A DNA stretch of 64,000 nt, taken from assembly GCA_964036315.1 (NCBI GenBank), contig OZ038479.1, positions 53,786,746 to 53,850,745 of the forward strand. Reading direction: 5' to 3'. The DNA is from Acanthosepion esculentum (lineage: Eukaryota; Mollusca; Cephalopoda; Sepiida; Sepiidae). A program made the translations under genes and the position numbers. The notes beneath the pieces were generated by a model. That model was not told the DNA's origin, ran no database searches, and saw nothing but the letters and a program-made list of their open reading frames with translations. Positions 22,000-31,849 of this stretch are shown piece after piece (positions within the stretch are counted from its first letter, which is position 1; each line of letters opens with the position of its first letter).

Positions 22000-23472
22000 A
22001 TGAGAAAAATTAGAAGCCATGTTTTTGTGAAATTTTCAGGCATTTGTCAAGATCGAAATTTAGTTTGCCATATCAACAGAAGAAACAAACTATATTCTTG
22101 TGAATTTGGTGGATCTGCATGTTCAATGAATTTGAATTTAAAGCATCACATGGAAAAACAGACTGGAGAAAAATCACATTCTTGTGAAGTTTGTGGTTTT
22201 GTATTTACACGGAAATCACATTTGATGTACCATGTGCGAACACACACAGGGGAGAAACCATATTCTTGTGAAGTTTGTGGATATGCATTTTCACGTAAGC
22301 CAAATTTGGAGCGCCACATGCGAAGACACACTGGAGAGAAACCATATTCTTGTGAAGTTTGTGGATCTGCATTTTCAGACAAGTCCTATTTGAAGCGACA
22401 TATGCAAACACATACTGGAGAGAAACCATTTTCTTGTGATGTTTGTGGATCTGCATTTTCACGGAAGACACTTTTGAAGCGCCATATGCGAACACATACT
22501 GGGGAAAAACCATATTCTTGTGAAGTTTGTGGATCTGCATTGTCAGACAAGTCATATCTGAAGCGACACATGCGAACACATACAGAAGAGAAACCATATT
22601 CTTGTGAAGTGTGTGCGTCTGCGTTTTCAGAGATGTCAGATTTGAAGCGTCATATTCGAACACACACTGGAGAAAAACCATATTCTTGTGAAGTCTGCGG
22701 ATCTGAGTTTTCAGAAAAGACATATTTGAAGCGCCATATGCAAACACACACTGGCGAGAAACCATATCCTTGTGAAATTTGTGGATCTGCATTTTCACGT
22801 AAGTCAAATTTGGACTGTCACATGCGAACACACACTGGAGAGAAGTCGTATGCTTGTGAAGTTTGTGGAACTGCTTTTTCAAGGAAGACAAATTTAGTAT
22901 GCCATATGCAGACACACACTGGAGAGAAACCATTTTCTTGTGAAATTTGTGGATCTGCATTTTCACGGAAGGCACCTTTGAACCACCATATGCAAATGCA
23001 CACTGGAGAAAAACCATATTCTTGTGAAATTTGTGAATTAGCATTTTCAGAGAAGTCATATTTGAAGCGCCATATGCGAACACACACTGGAGAGAAACCA
23101 TTTTCTTGTGAAGTTTGTGGATCTTCATTTTCAGAGAAGTCAGACTTGAAACGTCATATGCGAACGCACACTGGAGAAAAACCATATTCTTGTGAAGTTT
23201 GTGGATCTGCATTTTCACAGAAGACAAATTTGGCATGCCATATGCAAACACACACTGGGGAGAAACCATATTCTTGTGAAGTTTGTGGATCAGCATTTTC
23301 ACAGAAGACAAATTTGGCATGCCATATGCAAACACACACTGGGGAGAAACCATATTCTTGTGAAGTTTGTGGATCTGCATTTTCTAAGAAGTCTTCTTTG
23401 GTGTACCACATGCGAATACACACTGATGTTGACTTGAGTGTTTCATTGGGACATTCAATGAGTTGCAAGTAA
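22000..23472 (+). CDS. C2H2 zinc-finger protein, copy 2 (15 intact fingers)
   Basis: I chose ATG 22000: an apparent start at 21991 is GTG, and a TAA in frame lies at 21955-21957. The 490-residue product has about 58 residues carrying two decayed fingers (VKFSGICQD..HINRRNK; CEFGG lacking the second cysteine). It then has 15 consecutive intact C2H2 fingers with TGEKP linkers (finger 5 linker is TEEK) and a short tail ending SLGHSMSCK. Every finger keeps both Cys and both His. It is predicted to be a nuclear sequence-specific DNA-binding protein; the target is unknown. Helices differ between fingers (RKTLLKR, DKSYLKR, EMSDLKR, QKTNLAC twice). No KRAB, BTB, SCAN or ZAD domain is present, but an upstream exon is likely. 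It is identical to copy 3 and relates to copy 1 by loss or gain of two fingers in the middle of the array. Confidence 0.88.
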   Translation: MRKIRSHVFVKFSGICQDRNLVCHINRRNKLYSCEFGGSACSMNLNLKHHMEKQTGEKSHSCEVCGFVFTRKSHLMYHVRTHTGEKPYSCEVCGYAFSRKPNLERHMRRHTGEKPYSCEVCGSAFSDKSYLKRHMQTHTGEKPFSCDVCGSAFSRKTLLKRHMRTHTGEKPYSCEVCGSALSDKSYLKRHMRTHTEEKPYSCEVCASAFSEMSDLKRHIRTHTGEKPYSCEVCGSEFSEKTYLKRHMQTHTGEKPYPCEICGSAFSRKSNLDCHMRTHTGEKSYACEVCGTAFSRKTNLVCHMQTHTGEKPFSCEICGSAFSRKAPLNHHMQMHTGEKPYSCEICELAFSEKSYLKRHMRTHTGEKPFSCEVCGSSFSEKSDLKRHMRTHTGEKPYSCEVCGSAFSQKTNLACHMQTHTGEKPYSCEVCGSAFSQKTNLACHMQTHTGEKPYSCEVCGSAFSKKSSLVYHMRIHTDVDLSVSLGHSMSCK

Positions 23473-23480
23473 ATTTTCTT

Positions 23481-23486
23481 AATAAA
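23481..23486 (+). promoter_or_regulatory. Poly(A) signal, zinc-finger copy 2
   Basis: AATAAA lies 8 bases after the stop codon, conserved with copies 1 and 3. Confidence 0.5.
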
Positions 23487-24945
23487 TTTTTTGTGTTAGC
23501 AGGGCTATAGACTATTGTTTTATCATTTCCCCAAAAGACAATTGTTTTCATGTCATATCAGTTAACATTACAGGACAACAATTTTTTAATAATAAATTAT
23601 TAAAATGAATAAATGCGAAACAAAAACCGTATTTCCACTAAATGACAGCTCAGTTAGAAGTTAACATATTTTTGAGAATTATGAGGGAACAAAGTTTTTA
23701 TATTGACAGAATAACATTTTTTTATCAGTTGAATCAATAAATTTAAAATAAAAAATTAAATCAATGATTACAAAACTTAATGTCAAATAAATAAATAAAA
23801 GTAAAAGTCAGCATTTTCCTGCAAATATTTACCCCACAAAACAATACATTTCCAATTCGGCCATTAAAAATATTATTTGTAGCGCATGTTGTGAAATTCG
23901 ACGAATTTTTCTTAGCTAAGCATTTTTAAAGGTGTTTGAACAGTTTTGAGAAAGATAATATTAACTTTTTATATAGCATATAATTCTTCCACAACTCAAA
24001 AGGACATTATTCATGATCAATTCTTTATTTTTTATTTTTCTTTTGCTAAAAGATTTAACAAGATTTTTGTCAAATAGAAGGATATTCTATAGAAGCAATA
24101 TGTTGCTCTATGCAACATTTATTTCCTTGATTTTTCATTTTAGATTACCTTTTTCCCATTTGAAGCAAGATTATTAAACAATAAGAAATCATGAAATATG
24201 AAGTACTATTGTTTTTCCTCCTTTACTAAATGTCATATTTATAAAGTACAATGGTCTTTTAGGCTGACTTCCTTCACCTAGATGGTTATCTGATGGGTTA
24301 ACATTTTTGGTTCATTTTTGTAAATATATGCATGAATTTATTAAAATGTTATGAAAGAAAAGATATTTGATGAAAATTTGTCCAAATAATCTTAACTCTT
24401 CTTGAGATGCATTTTCATATCATTGTTTAAATATTGTGCAAATGAATGCAAGCATCATGAATCAGTTTGATGAACCATGAAACAGTCTCCTCATCAATAA
24501 AACCCATTGCAGAATTAGAGTAGAATAAGCAGAAGAGCAACATAGTCTTATTTAAATGAATGCAAGTATCATGAATTAGTTTGATAAATGATGAAAGAGG
24601 CTTCTCATCAATTGTTTTGCTTGAGAAGAGTTCAAATCTCATTGGATAATATTAGATGAGTTGTAGGAAAAGATTAACATGACACCTTATCCTTCAGCAG
24701 ACCAGACAAGTTTCCTGAAAGTATTCTAAGAAGAATTGGTTGCTGCATAAATCCTGGAAACAATGATATTTTTGAAAGAGAAAGGTATGGCTAGATGTTT
24801 TTGACCATGTCCAGTTTGCTAGACATGACGTCACTGCAAGTTTTAAAATAAAATTAAAAAAAAAGAAATCGCGTTTGAATTTCATCTGATATCTTTGTTC
24901 AGTATTAGTTTATAAAAATAAAGAAAAAACAAGCAAGCAATATTT
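23487..24945. other. Downstream block of copy 2, no gene
   Basis: AT-rich non-coding sequence matches unit 1 3313-4640 with about 110 bp extra at 23815-23925. It includes the 114-bp tandem repeat (from 24438). Nothing else recognisable. Confidence 0.6.
24438..24642. repeat. 114-bp imperfect tandem duplication, unit 2
   Basis: Counterpart of 4172-4375: AAATGAATGCAAG is repeated after about 115 bp, with the following CATCATGAAT block in both halves. Confidence 0.65.
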
Positions 24946-25746
24946 AAATAAAGAACAAAAAAAACAATAAATAAATTGAAAATCCATTCTATTTTCATGA
25001 TTATTCTATAAACTTACATATTACTGATATAGAATATTTTTTATAATACAATTATATTAGAAAAGAAAGAAACCAATTATCAAGCTCAGAATAAACTTTA
25101 TTTTCTAAAGTGAAATTATTTAGTTTTATGTTTGTTGCCATGTTAAAGTAAATACTATTTACTCCATTATTGAATTTAAAGCCTGTAAAATTTGTTATCC
25201 TTGTTTTGATTGTATAAAATTATTTGAAAACTATTTTCTTTCTAATAAATAAATTGACATGTTTTAATTTGCATGTTTTATTTAAATTATTCTCTAGTCG
25301 TAAAGTTACAATATGTGTAGAAAATAAAAGACAAATTTTAAATAATTGTAGAAAAAATGTTACATAGGCAAATGGGAAATTTAGCTGAATGTTTGAAGTT
25401 CTTTTTCTTCTTAACTTGTTTCTAGTAATATGATTATTATTATTTTCCCTAGCACAAAAATTATTCAAGAGATCATTCGAATAACTCCACACTAGAATTC
25501 TTTGTAATTTTTCAATACTGTGGCCCTCACTACAAAAATCCACAGGAAAAAGATGATCATTATCTGCTAAAACATTCAAAGTTATGTGCATGGCTACTTG
25601 CCCTTGATTAACTGAATGAAGAAAATAATTTTTTGTCAATTCACCAATACAGTTTTTGTAGTCGTATCCTTAACATATGGCAGAGACTCTCTATTAATCC
25701 CCTGAAAATAGATATTTATTTCAGGTATTTTGTCCTCATTATCACG

Positions 25747-25926
25747 TCCTGGATATGACGACAAACTACATCCGTGTCCTGGGTATGACGACAACCTACA
25801 TCCGCGTCCGGGGTATGACGACAAACTACATCCGCATCCGGGGTATGACGACAAACTACATCCGCGTCCTGGGTATGACGACAAACTACATCCGCGTCCT
25901 GGGTATGACGACAAACTACATCCGCA
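25747..25926. repeat. Minisatellite, six 30-bp units, unit 2
   Basis: Six contiguous 30-bp repeats contain GGTATGACGACAAACTACAT with few substitutions. The period is a multiple of three, so both strands stay open (YDDKLHPRPG on +, CSLSSYPGRG on -). It is direct and head-to-tail with no spacers, so not a CRISPR. Confidence 0.95.
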
Positions 25927-26010
25927 TATTTGATAAATATTATCAACAAAATAATTGCTTTTTTATAAAGATCACAAAAGACCAGAATGAAAATGAAAAA
26001 ATATTATTAC

Positions 26011-26130
26011 TTTTTTGAAAAACAATATTACCAACTATACTTTTTTGAAAAACAATATTACCAACTATACTTTTTTGAAAAACAATATTACCCACTATAC
26101 TTTTTTGAAAAACAATATTACCAACTATAC
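26011..26130. repeat. Second minisatellite, four 30-bp units, unit 2
   Basis: Four contiguous 30-bp repeats begin TTTTTTGAAAAACAATATTA (phase 26011 or 26041); only one base differs (CCA/CCC). It lies 84 bp from the first array, and the two sequences are unrelated. On the + strand it encodes FFEKQYYQLY repeated. Confidence 0.95.
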
Positions 26131-27029
26131 TTCAACCTTTTATACAAAATAACCAACTTAAATTCATAAATTAATAAGGCTTCGGCATAAAATGACCCAA
26201 ATAGGAGTTGACATGCCGTTAAATCCAACATCCAACATCCATCCTCATTATCACTTCCACATATTAAATTCTTGCAACTGTTGCATTTCATTTTCTTAAA
26301 AACTCCATAACAGCAATAACCTGGTTTGTATAATATAACAACAACAACCATTTCTCTGCATTCATTGACATCGTCATCTGTTAAATGTATGTTAAATTTA
26401 TAAATATCTAAACTTTTCCCACCTGCCACTTCATCCCAGTTGGTTTTTAAATTCTTCAAATCAGTACTTTGGTTATTAAGTAGCAGTCTCAATTTTAAAA
26501 CTGACATCATTCTAATTTTTTTTTTTCACACACAAACACTTGACGTATAGTGATATTATATTGACCTCCACCGAGTTGCCGGTACTTGCCAAATTTATCC
26601 TCATGGTGATCTGTTTGAAATTTACCATCATTTTCAATTCTTCTGTGCAATATTTGATCAGTTCTAAAATTGCAGGAGCAGTATGCTGCAAAGGTTTTCT
26701 TTGTTAGTTTTGCATTGTTTCCAGGAATGCTGTTCCAAGATTCTAACCAATTGCTGAATACATTGAGGAATATATAATTGTCATCCTTTACTTTAAGTGG
26801 GTTAGCATATTTACTGTTAAGCCGCCAACCATTATATAGTGATTTTTACATTCAGCATTGTTCATTTTTATAATTTTCTTTGCATTTTGGGACTGCACAA
26901 CCATACAGCATTTGCATTGTCAATTATTTCAGTGAAAATATTTTTATAAAATATTTACAAAACGGAAAAAGTCAAACAGTAAAGACTAATGAAAGTATCT
27001 ACCTGTATTTCTGAGATGAGGTATTATGT

Positions 27030-27575
27030 ACACTATTTACATTATTTGGATTATTATCATCTTTGTCACCATTTTTATTACAACATTTCAGCCATTGTAT
27101 GCTCCGACCTTCTTCAGGTGGTTGAAATGTTGAACTGAACCCTTTATTTCACTCACTGGGCTAGACTGTTCTAGTTCCACATGCCATGTTTACTGGAATC
27201 CGTTATCAGTTATCTCCTGTTAATTCCCCTCTTCAAGTTCTCCACTGCCTTAACTAGATATTGACCTCACACTCCTGTCACTGGATCTAACCAATGCATT
27301 GGTTAGATCCAGTGACAGGACCCAAAGAATGTTAAGGCAGTGGAGGACTTGGAGAGGTGAATTAACAGGAGACAACTGACATCCATTAAACATGGCACAT
27401 GGAACTAGAACAGTCTACCCCAGTGAGCAAAATAAAGGGTTGAGTTCGACATTCCAACCACCTGAAGAAGGTCGGAGTGTACAATGGGTGAAACGTAATA
27501 AATATGGTGACATAGATGAGGACAATAATCTGAATAATGTAAATAGTGTAGTAATGAAAGTATTTCTGAGTTTTT
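27030..27575. mobile_element. Two SINEs head-to-head with a 48-bp perfect palindrome at the centre, unit 2
   Basis: The left element (27030-27296) is on the minus strand and the right element (27297-27575) on the plus strand. Both contain the CACCTGAAGAAGGTCGGAG motif, and both end in AATAATGTAAATAGTGTA. The central 27273-27320 is a perfect palindrome of two 24-bp arms with ATG|CAT at the centre. The right element lacks the B-box region seen in unit 1, while the left keeps a mutated one. Confidence 0.85.
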
Positions 27576-28417
27576 ACTGCATATAGTCACATCAGCACAT
27601 ACAACCCACCCATCAAACAGGCCTTCTATCTTAGTGTTGTTCTTTCAACACATAGATGAGAATGTTTAAACTTAGAAGAAATCCCAAATGGAAGTTTATT
27701 GTACTGATTATTTTCCAAAGAATTATGGAAAGTTTGATTCAAGGTATATAAAACCTTGTTGTTACTGTTATAGAGGTTAACTCCTCCTCCACCTCAGCAA
27801 ATGTAAATCCAAGCATCAAACAAAAGTGTAAACTGTGTAAATAAATGTATAATTTATTTACATAGATGCAAAAACTAGTAACTTCTATCTGTTGCTGTTG
27901 CTAAGGCAACAGGGGGGAGAGCGGAGTAAACTAGAAGTGAAATGGACATTGGTGCTGGCCGTCATTATTCGTGGCTTTTCTCTCTCAATGTGCCATTATT
28001 GACATGAAACACTTTTGGTTCGCGTTGAATTTTGGTATATATAGCATTCAATTGGCTTGAAATTAAGGTTTTGGTTTTTGAGTAAATTGAATGCTAGGAA
28101 ATCAGTCAACTCCTGACCCTACCAACAACATCCTTACACCTAATCACTTTTCTTACCAACAGCAACTAAGGAATCACATATGGACAATTTTTGCTACATT
28201 TCATACAACTATGTACATATCCTGAAATTTTGATCAATACACGTTGTGGAAATCTTAAACCTATTTTGTTCCTTTCCTTTACAGCCAGTAACAATCTCCA
28301 CCTACCCGCTCAATAAAAATAGCATATACAATGTTATGGTAGAATTTGGGATTAGAGGCAATGTAGTTAGTGATTTTTTTTTCTCTATTTCAATAAAAAA
28401 AAAAAAGAGGAAACTAA
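27576..28417. other. 840-bp block present in units 2/3 only, no gene
   Basis: This separates the SINE from the 23-bp palindrome; the two are adjacent in unit 1. It includes TATATATAG at 28036-28044 and a locally G-rich stretch near 27910. No domain-bearing frame was found. It could be an insertion in units 2/3 or a deletion in unit 1. Confidence 0.5.
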
Positions 28418-28422
28418 AAGTT

Positions 28423-28445
28423 TGGCAAACCAAAATGGTTTGCCA
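28423..28445. repeat. 23-bp palindrome, AAA centre, unit 2
   Basis: Arms TGGCAAACCA and TGGTTTGCCA flank AAA; unit 1 has TTT. Confidence 0.8.
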
Positions 28446-28545
28446 TAAAGAAATAAAAACAAAAAGATAAGAAAAAAAAGGGAATAAATAAAAGAGGCTA
28501 AACGGTCATCATTCCTAAATTTAGGTGATGAAAAGGCGATGGTCA

Positions 28546-28670
28546 AATGAGTCACATCTGTGAGCCAATCAGAAATCAAGAAACGATTTTAGAATGAATT
28601 CGTTTGTCTCAGAAAAGTGTAAAAAACACAGACAGATGACCAGGTGAAAGAACCAGAGAATCAATGGAAG
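28546..28670 (+). promoter_or_regulatory. Promoter-like segment with CCAAT and degraded TATA, unit 2
   Basis: CCAAT at 28565-28569. The TATAAAA of unit 1 is TGTAAAA here (28618-28624). Low confidence. Confidence 0.22.
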
Positions 28671-28788
28671 AATTTCATCTGATCTACCATGCCTATGTTT
28701 TCGGACACCTAAAAATCCTACAGAAAGTCTAAAAGTTTACTCCTATCAAGAGAAACATACATAAATATATAACATTTACAAGGGCTGT

Positions 28789-28793
<5 letters not shown>

Positions 28794-28842
<49 letters not shown>
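28794..28842. repeat. (TC)n microsatellite, unit 2
   Basis: An uninterrupted CT run of about 48 bases. It is 6 bases shorter than in unit 3, the only length difference seen across this identical section. Confidence 0.95.
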
Positions 28843-28844
<2 letters not shown>

Positions 28845-29139
28845 ATGCCAAAGAACTTTCTGATATGAACTAACAAACTCTTTAAATATTGTATACTTTA
28901 AGAGATATCAAATTTTATCAGTACATGCAAAATATATCTTTGTACTAATTATCTTTGCATGCATTTTAAAAAGGCCAAATATTACCACCTGTAAACACAT
29001 CACCCCCACACCCACATCGTTATAACAGTAGTATATATTGATATGTTAGTGTCAGGAAAGTCCAAGGAAGATCGTATCAGAAACTTGGAGAGGGTATTAT
29101 AATGTGAGTGGGTCACTGATACAGGTGGATTGTGTATTA

Positions 29140-30325
29140 CAATAAAGTTGTTGAAAAATCCCTTTGTGTTATCTGAAAGGATATTTCAATAACATATCCT
29201 CACCCCACTGCACGCATGCGCTCCCCCAGACTGGCGTTGGTCCAGTATGGTCCAGTATTACAGGTTAGACACAAGTTTCTGGTTCCCAGTGTCAGTTTGA
29301 AGCCACCTTCCAGCCACGTTGTGATTTTTTTTTATCCTCCTGGTCATCAGATCGTAGAAATCTGGAAGTTTCCTGCTGGTTCACCTGCGAGTTCGTTGAG
29401 TAACAATCGGGTTAAATAAATAACCAAGTCAATTCGATTTTAGAAGGACAAAATCTTTTTCATATATGAAAGCAAACACACAAAGAAGTAATTCTTGTTG
29501 TACAAGGTTTAATGTTTCTTGCATGTGAACAATAACCAAAAAAACAAAACAAATACTTTGACTAATTTCGGTGAGGAGAGATGTGACCTTCGTTTTTAAC
29601 CCTTTTGGTCTGTTCTTAGTGCAACTACTACAACTTCGATGTTTCCGTTATTAGCAGTCATCTTATTAGGAGTAGCGGTACTTAGATGTTAGCAGTGGAA
29701 TTCGCTTTTTGCCTCTCATTCAGCAGCACACACTTGACGCTTTCTTTACAATCTCTGACATCACTCCCCTCAGTTCGACTGCATACGAAGGCAAATGAAC
29801 CCGAACTCTCCATTTTCAATCTCCAACATCTCTCCACAAAGCTCGACTACACTTGAAGACAGATGAGCCAAAAACTCTCTCTTTTCTTCTGGTTCGCTCA
29901 CCTCTTTATATAGAGAACTGGTGACGTATTTGTTTTTCTAGTGCGAATACTTTCAAAGTATAATTTCGCTCCTCTGAGTAAACAGTTTACTTTGGTTACC
30001 AAGGTCCACTATCAGATTCTATTGTTATCACCTTGCTAGTAATCACTGTGCCGCTCTTTGTAAACTACAGAGAGTTCAGTTTCAATAAATAAATTCTAAA
30101 TCAAAACATCCTTTACTTAACTTGATTCTTAAAGTGTCAAAATCCATTTCTTTTTCTAAAAGTTCCAAATTATCATTGTCCCAGTAATTTTCTATTAGTA
30201 ATCTGATATCCTTTGTACACTTTCAAAAAGATTGTATTTCGTGTTCTGAATTAACTTTCTGTAACGTTTGCATTTCAGTCTGTACAGCATTTTTAACATG
30301 GTTCTTTTGAAAACGCTTTTTTTTC
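29140..30325. other. GC-richer block of unit 2 with TATA-like motif, no assignable gene
   Basis: Homologous to 5780-6815. About 120 bp private to units 2/3 (29828-29945) contains TTTATATAG at 29905-29913. The 67-residue frame at 29216 is not conserved in unit 1. It might hold a promoter or first exon of the downstream zinc-finger gene, but the sequence alone does not show this. Confidence 0.4.
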
Positions 30326-30913
30326 TGTTTTACAGCATATTCTCTTTTATTATCATTATTATTATTTCCGAGGTGATATCGCCCCCCACCCGCCACGTTA
30401 GGACAGTGAAAGAAAGAGGATTAAAACAGTTGTTTTGGAAATTTCTTGTATGAAATGATAATACTTTACATTCTTACGACATTCTAAATGTTTTCTAATA
30501 AAATAACCTCTTCAGTATACAATTCATTAATAAGGAAGGGCTGAAAAAAAATCATTAAAATCTAATAATTCTCTGATTTTTTGATAAATTTTTAAAACTA
30601 GGTCGAGTGATGTTTTAGTTTCATTTTGGAAACAAAATCCCGCATTCAAGTGAAACCTAAAGAAAGACATACGTAGGAATCAATATCTTTCTTTTAATTT
30701 TGCTCCATTGGTCATGTTTATTCTCATTTTATTTCTGTCAGACATGATTCTCGATATTATTTATGATTATAATGTTTATTGTACATCATTTGATTTCAAT
30801 AAAATTTTCATTAATAAAAATGACATGTTGTACAATGAGGGCAAAATATCATATATTTCGGATATTTGTGGGACACCAAATAATGAGCACAGCTAGTGAC
30901 AGTTGCCCTGAAG

Positions 30914-31323
30914 AAATTTGATATATTTGATTTTTAATCCCCGAGCTAAATATCTATTGAAATTTTCCGAAATCGTCATAATTCCGTGTAAATGTACATG
31001 CTGAACTCTAAATAACAATTTAAAGTTTTCTCTTGTCATTGCTTTACGATAGTGCGCAGTAATTTCGACGAGTAAAAGCAGTAAATAGGCCAAAAATTAT
31101 GATTGCGCGTCCGGAAGTGCCCCGAAGTGAATATAATAAAAACAATGCCCTTAATGGCGGACGAATGACCGAGAATAAGTCCGAATTTTTCTTGTCGATA
31201 ACTCCAAAACGGTAGGTTTTATCATAATTTAATTGTTAATTCGAGATCAGCATGTACATTTACACGGAAATATGAAGATTTGGGAAAATTTTATATTTAG
31301 CGCGGGGATTAAAAAGCAAATTT
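30914..31323. repeat. Long imperfect inverted repeat, unit 2
   Basis: Arms 30914-31024 and 31228-31323; counterpart of 7403-7812, nearly identical. Confidence 0.7.
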
Positions 31324-31849
31324 ACCGAAATAAATGTCATGTATTATTAGAGGCAAAAAAAAAATCTCATAATTTTAAACACAAGGAACAAAATCTTGAT
31401 TAACACCGTTTTTAAAATTTTTTTTCGGCCCACGTCATAATTTCTGGTAATTTCCTTATTCTTTGTATCGCGTTTTTTTTTTATTATTATTATTATTTGC
31501 GTCATTTATTTTCAACTGCTACATTATTACACTAAACTGAACGATCAATAAAAAAAAATGGTTAGGATGAGAGAAAAATCCCAACAAAATAATATGAGTG
31601 AACTGAATACAAAGAAATCCATGTCTTGTTTTTCTCGTTGCATTTTCTTGTCTGAAAGGTAAGTGGAACAGTCGAAATAATTTTGATAAAAAAGAAATCG
31701 TTATTTGTTCACTTGCCTCACCATGTTTCGTAAATTATTTTTTGTTCTTGTTATGTTGTTAGCAAGATGAAAAAATGAAAAATATTATTAAGCCATGATT
31801 TCACTATGTCATATTTTGAAGAAATATTTTAAATTTGAAACGTCTTTTT

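Larger units (their letters stand above)
25220..26850 (-). pseudogene. Decayed P-element/THAP9-like DNA transposase, C-terminal part, unit 2
   Basis: Read on the minus strand, about 26840-26525 encodes WLESWN, KLTKKTFAAY and FGKYRQLGGGQYNITIRQ followed by CEKK. This is the C-terminal signature of P-type transposases. A run of 11 A just after it shifts the frame. The next open piece (26510-26118, 130 residues) continues with ILYKPGYCCYGVFKK and the CNSC..C pair typical of the same C-terminal region. A further open piece at 25639-25220 (139 residues, with KLRRKR) may be the end. Two minisatellites lie between these pieces. No THAP domain or catalytic core is present, so it is a dead fragment. 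It is absent from unit 1. Confidence 0.8.

Noticed and set aside
22031..22040. TTTTCAG|G splice acceptor inside the N-terminal part of copies 2/3
   Set aside because: Copies 1 and 4 lack it (TTTGCAAAC, TTTGTAAAC), and no advantage over the conserved upstream acceptor is apparent.
25747..25926. CRISPR array
   Set aside because: Units are contiguous with no unique spacers, and the context is eukaryotic.
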